Source: JACJYE01 sp964432875 (GTDB lineage Bacteria; Bacteroidota; Bacteroidia; Chitinophagales; Saprospiraceae). Taken from it: a stretch of DNA of 64,000 bases. The first letter of the stretch is position 1, and each line of letters opens with the position of its first letter. Positions 19,011-26,829 of this stretch are shown here, one piece after another. The stretch is from positions 38,149 to 102,148 of the forward strand of contig CAYSPJ010000003.1 in assembly GCA_964432875.1 (NCBI GenBank). Direction: 5' to 3'. Below the pieces are notes generated by a model that saw nothing but the letters and a program-made list of their open reading frames with translations, was not told where the DNA came from and ran no database searches. Position numbers and translations under genes: made by a program.

Positions 19011-19091
19011 GTCTATTTAATCGAGTGTCTGGGCTTTAGCGTTCGCAAGCTTTGCTCTCGAACTAATGCTGAGTCCACTTGATAAGTGGGC
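19011..19091. repeat. imperfect palindromic intergenic repeat, copy 1
   Basis: An 81-base partly self-complementary element between convergent genes, starting five bases after the M50 stop codon. Its core at 19042-19064 (TTCGCAAGCTTTGCTCTCGA then ACT) matches 25664-25686 in 22 of 23 positions. Its left arm 19011-19044 matches the reverse complement of 25682-25715 in 29 of 34 positions. It is therefore a dispersed repeat, perhaps REP- or MITE-like, and may also act as a terminator here. Confidence 0.65.
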
Positions 19092-19160
19092 CGAAACCAA
19101 GCTATAGGTAAGCCGACCCAAATGCGGCTTGGCATTCTTGCTCATGTCATCATAGAATTC

Positions 19161-20366
19161 CTATATCCCCTTAATCCTCTCCCACAAGCTAGCCAGGGCT
19201 TCATTGGTGTCGGGCGGCGGTTCCCGGCTTTGGCGGGCAGTCAGCTCGCTATCCTGCACTTTCAGGATGAAGTGGAAGACAAAGTCGCTGGGCTTGTCAA
19301 AGGAATTATTGAGGGAGCCAAAGCGCAGGTCGTTAAACTGCAATTGTCCATCATCCCGTTTCAGGATACTGAAGTAGCCATCTGAAAACCAGCTCAGGAT
19401 ACGCAGTGGGCGGCTCGCTTCATGCCCTTCTACCAAATGGTGGTTCTTGGGTATGACCACGAAGGAGAGCACTTTGTCTTTCTGGTCAAGTATGGAATAC
19501 ATGCCGTGGTAGTAGGCTGTATCCCCTTCGGCAATCCCCTGCCACAGAATATTGTTGAGGATAGTGGGCGAAGTCATGTAGCGTTGATAAGGTATACCTT
19601 GCTCTTGAAGCGAAGCCTCGAAGATGCGGTCAACCTGCACCTTATTATATATGGTGAAGAGCATATAGGCAGAGCTGATGCTAATGCCGATGTAGTTCAT
19701 TATTGGTCGCCAGCGGCTGCGCCGCCCGGCAAAGAAAGCCAAGAGCAGGAACAAGAGGAAGGGCAGGGTATAAAGCGGGTCGACCACCGAAATATTATTG
19801 AAAGCTGCCCGGTAATCCAGGAAGGGTTGGAATAGCTGCGTGCCATAGGTCGTGCAGCAATCCAATAAAGGATGGGTGACGATTGACCAGAAAAAGAGCC
19901 AGGCCCATTGTTTCCAGGATGCATTGCCGTTGGAGCTAGGCTTGCGCCTGAAGCGCTGGCGCACCCAGATTATTGTCGGGAATAACATTATCCCGGCACT
20001 CACCGTCAAGGTGATTTTTGCCAGTTCCCAGGGTGGGATAGGCATGAAAGCTGCTCCCATCCCAATGAGGATCACCATGCCGAGCCAGACCCTTAGAAAA
20101 GCATGCCAGTAGTGATGTTTATCGTACAAGCGCTGCACGAGAAACCCTAGAAGCAGGGGCGCTACGACAGCAAAAGTAAGGGAATGGGTAATCGCGCGGT
20201 GAAAAGCCAGCGAGCTGAGCTCATCCCCAGCCAGATTGGACAAGACATCTAAGTCAGGGATGGTGCCGGCGATAGCCCCCCAGAGCATAGCCCGGTTGCC
20301 AACTTTGCGGCCTAAAACCGCTTCGCCCACCGCTGCGCCCAGCGTGATTTGCGTCAGGGAATCCAT
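19161..20366 (-). CDS. YdjM-like membrane-bound metal-dependent hydrolase
   Basis: A 401-residue integral membrane protein of the DUF457/YdjM type. The ATG at 20366 (MDSLTQITLGAAVGEAVLG) is chosen because the family begins with this conserved segment. An upstream frame to 20417 only adds a polar tail. Conserved residues include the IPDLDVL motif (about 36-42) and FHRAITHSLTF (about 53-63), and a second histidine-rich site VTHPLLDCCTTYGTQL with FQPF after it. These look like a metal site at the membrane surface, but the reaction is unknown for most members. Its C-terminal 150 residues after the last span are hydrophilic. It lies 115 bases downstream of the FadL-like gene on the same strand. 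Confidence 0.85.
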   Translation of the reverse strand: MDSLTQITLGAAVGEAVLGRKVGNRAMLWGAIAGTIPDLDVLSNLAGDELSSLAFHRAITHSLTFAVVAPLLLGFLVQRLYDKHHYWHAFLRVWLGMVILIGMGAAFMPIPPWELAKITLTVSAGIMLFPTIIWVRQRFRRKPSSNGNASWKQWAWLFFWSIVTHPLLDCCTTYGTQLFQPFLDYRAAFNNISVVDPLYTLPFLLFLLLAFFAGRRSRWRPIMNYIGISISSAYMLFTIYNKVQVDRIFEASLQEQGIPYQRYMTSPTILNNILWQGIAEGDTAYYHGMYSILDQKDKVLSFVVIPKNHHLVEGHEASRPLRILSWFSDGYFSILKRDDGQLQFNDLRFGSLNNSFDKPSDFVFHFILKVQDSELTARQSREPPPDTNEALASLWERIKGI

Positions 20367-20481
20367 GGAGTGTTCATTTTGCGAGCTTTCACCTTCGTAT
20401 AAATAGAAGAGAAACACCCCAGGGGGCAGGAGGTTCGCTCCACCTGGCAGCTAACCAGCCCAGCTTGTCAACATAGTAGTG

Positions 20482-21957
20482 CTAAAACCGGAAGCCGAAG
20501 GTGATTACAAATTGGTTGCGGCCCAGTTTGTTTTCAACAACCTGCTCGGGCAGCACGCCGCTGGTCAGGTAAGGCCGGTATTCATCTTCAGCACGGCGGT
20601 ATTGGTAAGCCAAATCCAGGAAGGTACTCTTCCCGCGTATGCCCAGCCCCGTGCCAAGGGTAGTGGCGATGGAATTATCGTCGGCCAGGGGAGATTGCTG
20701 GAAGCCCAAGCCAGCGCGAAAGCGGAAGGCTTCATAGGCGAGTTCGCCCCCAAGCCTCAGGTTCCAGGCCGCACTCAGTTGATTAGCGATAATGCCATTG
20801 GCTTCGCGCTCGTCATCTGGGAAACCGCTGAAGCGGAATTGGTTATTGCCATAGTTGACCCATTCCAGCTCGGCGCCGAGGAAGCCATTTTTTCCGTAGA
20901 CATAGCCCAAGCTGCCAGTGACCCGCCAGGGGGTGTTGAGCTTATATTCAAACAGCCCGTCTGGCGATTGGGAGCGGTTGTCAACAATTTCGCCGGTGTC
21001 GTCTGGTTGGGTGTTGTAGCTGTAGCCCATTTCGGTGCGGTAGCTTTCCGAAAGGGAGAAAGCCGTTGGGGTGTGCACCGCAAAACCCAGGCGGAAGGCC
21101 TGGCTGGCCCGGTAAATCATGCCCAGTTTGAGGTTGATACCTGCGCCGGTAATATTGAGGCGCTCCGTATAGGTGAGGTTGCGGAAGAAAGGGACTTCCG
21201 CGTCGTCGTCGTTTTCCTCATAGTCTTTGCTTTCATTGTAGCTTAGGAAGGGCACCCCAATGGTGGCGCCCAGCAGCAAGCGCTCTTTGTAGTTGCCCGC
21301 AAAAGCAAAAGCCAGCTCGCTGATGGAGCCTTTGGTCGTGACATTTTGTTGCCGTCGGATATTGGCGTTGGGGCTCAATTCAAAATCGGATTCGTAAATC
21401 CCATTGGCAGGGGGCAGGTCATAAATGGCTTCCGAATTAATCGCCAGGTTTGACTCGAAATCGCTGAATTGCCCGCTATTGGCTTGTTCCAGGAAGCGAT
21501 CGACGATGGAGCCTTGTGACAGGCCGCGGTAAAAAAACTCTTGGTTGAAATTTGCCAGGCGGTTCAGGCCGATGCCAAAGTTGAAGGCCGACCAGTTGGC
21601 TGAGCGTGGACGGGAAGCGACCACGACGCCTACGGAGTTGAAGTTGAAATTCGTACGGCTGTCTTTGCGGGGGAATCCTTCCTCGTCATTTGTCAACAAC
21701 GATTCAGTTTTGGCGGTAAAAAAAGAAGGCGAAAGCAGGAATTCCGAGCTGCGGTACCAGCCTAAGCCTGCCGGGTTGGTACTCATCACGGAGAAATCAG
21801 CACCCAGCGCGCCGAGCGCGCCACCAACGCCGATTGAGCGGGCGGTGCCGCCGGCTTCAAAAGAAGAGAAGCGCAGTGCATCGTTAAAGGTTTGGGCGTT
21901 TAGCGCGGCGGCTATCAACACCAGGAACGCCATAAGGGAGAGCATTCGATTAGCCAT
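20482..21957 (-). CDS. OmpP1/FadL-like outer membrane protein
   Basis: A 491-residue predicted beta-barrel with signal peptide MANRMLSLMAFLVLIAAALN ending at AQ. The N-terminal mature part GGTARSIGVGGALGALGADF and STNPAGLGW is the recognisable OmpP1/FadL plug-region signature of Bacteroidota. Alternating amphipathic strands follow, and the chain ends with a terminal phenylalanine (FVITFGFRF), the usual BAM recognition signal. FadL relatives carry hydrophobic substrates such as fatty acids or aromatics across the outer membrane. The substrate here is not deducible. The acyl-CoA dehydrogenase 3 kb away fits lipid use, but only loosely. Confidence 0.85.
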   Translation of the reverse strand: MANRMLSLMAFLVLIAAALNAQTFNDALRFSSFEAGGTARSIGVGGALGALGADFSVMSTNPAGLGWYRSSEFLLSPSFFTAKTESLLTNDEEGFPRKDSRTNFNFNSVGVVVASRPRSANWSAFNFGIGLNRLANFNQEFFYRGLSQGSIVDRFLEQANSGQFSDFESNLAINSEAIYDLPPANGIYESDFELSPNANIRRQQNVTTKGSISELAFAFAGNYKERLLLGATIGVPFLSYNESKDYEENDDDAEVPFFRNLTYTERLNITGAGINLKLGMIYRASQAFRLGFAVHTPTAFSLSESYRTEMGYSYNTQPDDTGEIVDNRSQSPDGLFEYKLNTPWRVTGSLGYVYGKNGFLGAELEWVNYGNNQFRFSGFPDDEREANGIIANQLSAAWNLRLGGELAYEAFRFRAGLGFQQSPLADDNSIATTLGTGLGIRGKSTFLDLAYQYRRAEDEYRPYLTSGVLPEQVVENKLGRNQFVITFGFRF

Positions 21958-22007
21958 GTGACAGTTTCTTTATCGTTAACAACAATAATGGGGCAAAAAG
22001 GTAATAA

Positions 22008-22043
22008 AAAATGGGTGGAAATAGTGCCATCTCCACCCATTTT
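22008..22043 (-). terminator. intrinsic terminator after the low-complexity protein gene
   Basis: A perfect 12-bp stem (22008-22019 with 22032-22043, core TGGGTGGA) closes a 12-base loop. On the reverse strand it is followed by a run of U. It lies 40 bases beyond the stop of the gene ending at 22082. Confidence 0.8.
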
Positions 22044-22081
22044 CCCACTTTTATATGTAAAGCCACTAATGCTTTGCGCTA

Positions 22082-23548
22082 TTAGTTGCCACGCCCTCCT
22101 CTGCTGCTGCTAGGGGCAGCAGAACGGCTGGAACCGCCGCTGCTGGGGGCAGAGGAGCGGCTGGAGCCGCCGCTGCTAAACCCACTGCTGGAAGAGCGGC
22201 TCGGGCTGCTGCTATTGAAGCCACTCGAGGAGCGGCTCGGGCTGCTATTAAAACTGCCCGAAGAGCGGCTCGGGCTGCTGCTATTGAAACCGCCCGAACG
22301 ACTTGGGCTGGTACTTGGCGCGCTGCGCGGTGCAGCACTTGGTGCGGTGCGCGGCGCCGTGCTCGGTGTTGAGCGGCGGTTGTTGTCATAGCTGCGCGGT
22401 GCCGGGCTGCTGGGCTGAGTCCTTTGCCGGTCGTAGGTACGCGGTGCAGGCGTAGTATTACGTCCGGAAGAAGGCGGCGTATAATCGCGGCGCGGCTGGC
22501 TCGGCGGGGTGTAGCCTGGCGAGCGGGTATCCGCATTGCCACGGCCATAAGTCGAACCCGCTGGGCTGCTTTGCCTGCTGCTGCCAGCAGTATCATAAGT
22601 ACGGCTGCGGCTCGGAGCCGGAGTAGCGGCGTCTCTAGTCGCTACCGGGGTGCGGTTGAGGTCTTGGCTGTTCCTCGCATCCGTAGTAGTAGTACGGGTG
22701 TTATTGTCATAAACACGGCCTGAAGCGACCTGGTTATTGGTCACATCTTTGGGGCCTTCATCGCGCTGGATGCCCTGTACGCGTTGCGTAGTGCCGGGAT
22801 CGGGCCTTGTGCCGCTGGTGCGCGGGCCAAAGTAGGTGCCGCTGCCGCCGCTATTATTGTTATTATTATTAAAGGTGTTATTCACGTTGTTCACCGTGTT
22901 GTAGGCGTAGCCACCACCCCAGGATGGTGGGCAATAGACGTTGGAGGCATAAAAGCCGCCGCCACCGTAGAAGCCGCCGCCACCGTAGAAGTTATTGCCG
23001 TAGAAGCCACCGCCAAAGTTGTTGAAGCCAAAGCCAGCACGCGGCCCCCAGGGGTTCCACGGGTTCCAGGCATTCCAGGGGCTATATGGGCTGTATGCTA
23101 CACCGAAGCCGCCATAGAACGGGCTCCAACGGTTCCACCGATTCCAGCGGTTCCAGCTATTAAAGGAGTAGAAATTGTCATAAATAAGCACCGTAGTAAA
23201 GCCGGGGCTGAAGAAGGGGTCGTAGTAGAACATATCTACATAGACCGGGTCAAAGAAGCTAAACCCCTGATAAGGCCGGTGGAAACGGCGGATACGAGAA
23301 GAATACTGATAATCGTAGCTGTCATCATAGTGGGCATACTGCTCATCATCATAGGAGTAGTTGCTGTTGGTGACGTAATCATTGCCACGATTACTGCTAC
23401 TGCGGTCGTTGCGATCGCTGGAGGAATTGTAGTAGGCGCCATCTCGGTCCGGGTTGTAGTAGAGGTCATCATACTGCCCCAAGGCAGCGGTGCCCCAGGC
23501 CGAGACGAAGAATGCAATGAGCAAAACGGTTATTCTATAATTTTTCAT
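22082..23548 (-). CDS. secreted low-complexity protein rich in Ser, Gly, Asn, Arg and aromatic residues
   Basis: A 488-residue protein with a clear signal peptide (MKNYRITVLLIAFFVSAWG, cleavage near ALGQ). The mature chain has three compositional zones. First comes an Asp/Ser/Tyr/Asn zone. Next, about residues 90-215, comes an aromatic zone with WNRWNRWNRW, NAWNPWNPWGP and repeated GGGGFY units. Last comes a long disordered Ser/Thr/Arg/Pro zone ending in repeats of the type FNSSPSRSS and GGSSRS. There is no enzymatic motif. Codon use is that of a real gene: a single long open frame with signal peptide, start and terminator. It is probably an extracellular or cell-surface matrix-type protein. 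Function is not recognisable and the family call is left open. Confidence 0.75.
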   Translation of the reverse strand: MKNYRITVLLIAFFVSAWGTAALGQYDDLYYNPDRDGAYYNSSSDRNDRSSSNRGNDYVTNSNYSYDDEQYAHYDDSYDYQYSSRIRRFHRPYQGFSFFDPVYVDMFYYDPFFSPGFTTVLIYDNFYSFNSWNRWNRWNRWSPFYGGFGVAYSPYSPWNAWNPWNPWGPRAGFGFNNFGGGFYGNNFYGGGGFYGGGGFYASNVYCPPSWGGGYAYNTVNNVNNTFNNNNNNSGGSGTYFGPRTSGTRPDPGTTQRVQGIQRDEGPKDVTNNQVASGRVYDNNTRTTTTDARNSQDLNRTPVATRDAATPAPSRSRTYDTAGSSRQSSPAGSTYGRGNADTRSPGYTPPSQPRRDYTPPSSGRNTTPAPRTYDRQRTQPSSPAPRSYDNNRRSTPSTAPRTAPSAAPRSAPSTSPSRSGGFNSSSPSRSSGSFNSSPSRSSSGFNSSSPSRSSSSGFSSGGSSRSSAPSSGGSSRSAAPSSSRGGRGN

Positions 23549-23816
23549 AAAAAGTGGTTTTAATGTAATTACCGGAACTCTCTGTTCTTTACAACACGTA
23601 ATTTATTACTTTTGTGCCGAATTATCTGTTAATGCCTCTTTAAAGTGGCAAAGGTGCCTTGTTAAAGTCCCGGGGGCTCAGGCTCAACAAGCTTTCATGC
23701 TTGGTTAAATAGCGCCCCCAAGGCTTATGAACAGTGCATTGTGGCTCATTAACAAAGTGTTAAGGTGCCTTTTTTGCAATTGATGTTCCAAAGGTAAAAA
23801 AAATAAATAACTTTTC

Positions 23817-25310
23817 ATGGCAAAAGAAATAACGAACCGCACCGAGAACTATTCCCAGTGGTATTCAGATATTGTTAAGAAAGCCGATCTGGCAGACAAT
23901 TCTGCGGTGCGCGGCTGTATGGTCATCAAGCCAAACGGATTCGCCCTGTGGGAAAACATGCGCGACCAGCTCGACCGCATGTTCAAGGAGACGGGGCATG
24001 TCAATGCCTATTTTCCGCTCTTTATCCCCAAGAGCTTCCTCAGCCGTGAAGCCCAGCACGTTGAAGGCTTCGCCAAGGAATGCGCCGTAGTGACCCACCA
24101 CCGCCTCATGAATGACCCCAATGGCAGCGGGATCATCGTAGACCCCGACGCCAAGCTGGAAGAAGAGCTCATTGTGCGCCCCACGTCGGAAACCATCATC
24201 TGGGATACCTACCGGGGCTGGATACAATCTTATCGGGACCTGCCCTTGCTGATCAACCAATGGGCCAATGTGGTGAGGTGGGAGATGCGCACGCGTTTGT
24301 TCCTGCGCACCGCCGAATTCCTCTGGCAGGAAGGCCATACCGCCCACGCCACTAAAGCCGAAGCGGAAGAGGAAACGCTGCGCATCCTGGATATTTATTC
24401 CCACTTTGCCCAAGAGTACATGGCCATGCCAGTTATTAAAGGTGTCAAAACAGCTAATGAGCGCTTTGCTGGAGCTGAAGAAACCTACTGCATCGAAGCT
24501 CTCATGCAGGATGGCAAAGCCCTGCAGGCCGGCACATCTCACTTCCTGGGGCAAAACTTCGCCAAGGCCTTCGACGTCAAATTCCTCAGTGAAAGCAATG
24601 TGGAGGAATACGTCTGGGCGACTTCCTGGGGGGTCTCTACCCGCCTCATCGGCGGCCTGATCATGACTCATTCCGATGATGATGGTCTGGTATTGCCACC
24701 CCGTTTGGCCCCCACCCAAGTCGTCATCGTGCCCATCCCCAAGCCTTCCCCCGAAATTGGTGAAGCCGCGGACAAGATCATGAAGGCCTTAAAAGCCAAA
24801 GGCATCTCCAGCAAATACGACCGGGACGATAAAAACCGCCCGGGATTTAAGTTCGCCGAGCACGAAATGAAAGGTATCCCCGTGCGCCTGGGCATTGGTA
24901 TGCGCGACCTTGAGAACGGGCAGGTTGAAGTGGCCCGGCGCGACACCAAAGAGAAAAAATCTGTGCCTCTGGATGGCGTAGCCGACTACGTCGCCCAACT
25001 ACTGGAAGATATCCAGCAAAACCTCTTCAACCGCGCTAGCCAATTCCGCGAAGACCACACTACGCGGGTGGATAACTTCGATGATTTCAAAAGCCTGGTA
25101 GAGGCGCCCCGGCCGGAGTTTTCTGAATCCTGGGGCGGCGGCTTCATCTCGGCCCACTGGGATGGCACTACCGAGACAGAACTGAAAATCAAGGAGCTTA
25201 CCAAAGCCACTATCCGCTGTATCCCTCTGGATGGCGAAGCGGAACCAGGGCAGTGCGTGCTGACGGGTAAGCCCTCGGCGCGGCGGGTGCTTTTTGCGAA
25301 AGCTTATTAA
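23817..25310 (+). CDS. proS: prolyl-tRNA synthetase (archaeal/eukaryotic-type ProS)
   Basis: A 497-residue class II aminoacyl-tRNA synthetase charging tRNA-Pro. Class II motif 2 is visible as VVRWEMRTRLFLRTAEF, and motif 3 in the GGLIMTHSDDDGLVLPP region. The anticodon-binding domain follows (VVIVPIPKPS onwards), then the zinc-binding-like C-terminal domain ending in KAY. The short form without the roughly 180-residue editing insertion between motifs 2 and 3 shows it is the ProS type found in archaea, eukaryotes and many Bacteroidota. The 268-base upstream spacer contains the decamer AAGGTGCCTT twice (23651-23660, 23762-23771). I see no T-box-like structure. Confidence 0.96.
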   Translation: MAKEITNRTENYSQWYSDIVKKADLADNSAVRGCMVIKPNGFALWENMRDQLDRMFKETGHVNAYFPLFIPKSFLSREAQHVEGFAKECAVVTHHRLMNDPNGSGIIVDPDAKLEEELIVRPTSETIIWDTYRGWIQSYRDLPLLINQWANVVRWEMRTRLFLRTAEFLWQEGHTAHATKAEAEEETLRILDIYSHFAQEYMAMPVIKGVKTANERFAGAEETYCIEALMQDGKALQAGTSHFLGQNFAKAFDVKFLSESNVEEYVWATSWGVSTRLIGGLIMTHSDDDGLVLPPRLAPTQVVIVPIPKPSPEIGEAADKIMKALKAKGISSKYDRDDKNRPGFKFAEHEMKGIPVRLGIGMRDLENGQVEVARRDTKEKKSVPLDGVADYVAQLLEDIQQNLFNRASQFREDHTTRVDNFDDFKSLVEAPRPEFSESWGGGFISAHWDGTTETELKIKELTKATIRCIPLDGEAEPGQCVLTGKPSARRVLFAKAY

Positions 25311-25451
25311 GCGCTCGGAGGCTATCGCATAGTGGCGGAAATGGGGCTTGGGTCAACTAGAGCGACGCTGGGCGATGCGGGCGTGGATGAATAGAGGCAA
25401 TACTTTGTCCTTCGCGGAATATGACTGCCAAGCTCGCTCCGGGCTGAAGAT

Positions 25452-25526
25452 AGTGAGGGGCTGAACTGAAAGTCAGCCCCTCACTTGCCCAGCAGATGTG
25501 GATGCTTGGTGCTCAGCCAGGCATCC
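25452..25526. terminator. two adjacent hairpins downstream of proS
   Basis: The first hairpin has a perfect 13-bp stem (25452-25464 with 25473-25485, core GAGGGGCTGA) and an 8-base loop. The second has a 10-bp stem with one G-U pair (25500-25509 with 25517-25526). Neither is followed by a long U-run, so they are weaker terminator candidates, or transcript-stabilising structures, about 140 bases after the proS stop. Confidence 0.5.
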
Positions 25527-25546
25527 GCGTACTCCATAATGTGTTT

Positions 25547-25725
25547 ATTTAGCGTCTGTCTTTATAGTCCGATAGCTGCGTTACGCTCGGCCTAAAAATC
25601 CTTGACTTCAGCGTGGGGGCCCCTTACCCCACGCTTCGTGGAGTAAACTCCGGTTTTTAGGCCTTCGCAAGCCTTGCTCTCGAACTCTAAAGCTCAGACA
25701 CTTGACTAAATGGACAGACACTATT
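25547..25725. repeat. large nested palindromic repeat, copy 2
   Basis: A nested inverted repeat. The outer arms 25549-25569 and 25704-25724 agree in 16 of 21 positions. Middle arms around GGCCTAAAAATCC (25589-25601) pair with 25651-25663. The inner stem 25610-25618 with 25627-25635 is a perfect 9 bp. Its right half is related to the element at 19011-19091. It fills much of the 587-base space between proS and the next gene. In the rest of that space I see only the two hairpins upstream and an 8-bp stem at 25851-25874. Confidence 0.6.
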
Positions 25726-25897
25726 TAGGTTTTCCACAGACAAGACATGACCAATGTATTTGCCGTGATGGTCGCTCCCCAACGATTGAAGTTCAAGTTT
25801 TGGCCTAACTATAGCCACGATTACGGCCGTTCAGGTGTTACTTTGCCGACAAACTACCGTCAAAAGGGTAGTTTTAACAAATAACCCTGATTGAGAT

Positions 25898-26569
25898 ATG
25901 AAGCCCTTAACACCATTCCTTGCATTTTGCTTGCTCCTTTTCTGGAGCAACAAACTTACCGCACAAGTCACCGAGCAGCTCAAAGGCATGAGCCAAGGCG
26001 CTCAGAACGCCCTTTCAGTCGAGATTCCCCAAGCCGACGAGAAGTTGGCCGATGAGGTCTGGAAGAATTTGATGAAAGACCGCTATCGCAGCAAGCTGAA
26101 ATGGGATCGCCGCTCCAAAGAATACTTTGCTGACGACGTCAACATCCCGGGCATCGGCCTGGGCAACACGGTGGATGTGTATGCCGTAGCTGAGCCGCGC
26201 GGCAGCAACTTGCTGTTCAGTGTCTGGTTCGATCTGGGTGGCAGCTACCTCTCAGCGCAGATGCACCCCGACCGCTACCCGGCAGCCGAGAGCCTGTTGC
26301 TGGAATTTCAGCGCGAAGTGGGCCGCGAAAAAGTGCGGCAGGAGCTCAATGCCGAAGAAGACAACCTGCGCCGCCTGCAAAAAGACCTCGGGAGCCTGAA
26401 GGCTGCTAATGAACGCTCGCAGAAAGAAATCGAGCGGGCCAAGGAAGCCATCCGCAAAGCCGAGGCCTACATCGCCCAAAACGAGCGAGAACAAGAGGCC
26501 ATACTTCAGCAAATCAGCCAGCAGCAGAATGCCGTCGACGCGGTGCTGCAGCATCTGAGCAGGATGTAA
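25898..26569 (+). CDS. secreted coiled-coil protein of unknown function
   Basis: A 223-residue protein with a signal peptide (MKPLTPFLAFCLLLFWSNKL, cleavage near TAQ). Residues about 40-140 form a compact, probably beta-rich domain (KLKWDRRSKEYFADDV, GNTVDVYAVAEPRGSN). Residues about 145-223 are a long, highly charged helix with heptad spacing (EEDNLRRLQKDLGSLKAANE and on), a coiled coil likely to mediate oligomerisation. No catalytic motif is visible. I do not recognise the family. It is followed by an intrinsic terminator at 26744 and appears to be a single-gene unit. Confidence 0.75.
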   Translation: MKPLTPFLAFCLLLFWSNKLTAQVTEQLKGMSQGAQNALSVEIPQADEKLADEVWKNLMKDRYRSKLKWDRRSKEYFADDVNIPGIGLGNTVDVYAVAEPRGSNLLFSVWFDLGGSYLSAQMHPDRYPAAESLLLEFQREVGREKVRQELNAEEDNLRRLQKDLGSLKAANERSQKEIERAKEAIRKAEAYIAQNEREQEAILQQISQQQNAVDAVLQHLSRM

Positions 26570-26743
26570 GCTCAAAAAGATATATCGTATTATGTTCATG
26601 GGATCGGATAGCAGTGTATTTCCGCGCACTGCCTTCGCCAGCTGTGCTTGCGGGCCGGATGGATGAGTTCTTTTTGTTATAGTCCCTGAACAAAAAAGGG
26701 AAAAAGGGTATGCATTTCGGGATATATTGCGCCCTTAAAACTT

Positions 26744-26774
26744 AAGCCGCTGCAAAAGTGCAGCGGCTTTTTTT
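26744..26774 (+). terminator. intrinsic terminator before dnaB
   Basis: A 10-bp perfect stem (26744-26753 with 26760-26769, core GCCGCTGC) with a six-base loop is followed by seven T (26768-26774). It ends transcription from the coiled-coil gene. Because it overlaps the longer possible dnaB frame, it also argues that dnaB starts downstream. Confidence 0.85.
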
Positions 26775-26829
26775 CTTTTTGCTTACCTTTACACCATCAA
26801 GCAGGAAAACGCTTTTCAATTCATTTATT

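Noticed and set aside
22813..23173. Short near-repeats in the aromatic zone that look array-like
   Set aside because: They are codon-level repeats within the low-complexity gene with no unique spacers of constant length, so this is not a CRISPR array.
23549..23816. Possible T-box or other riboswitch before proS
   Set aside because: There are repeated AAGGTGCCTT decamers and a loose G/C hairpin, but no T-box or terminator/antiterminator arrangement can be drawn, and T-boxes are not expected in this phylum.
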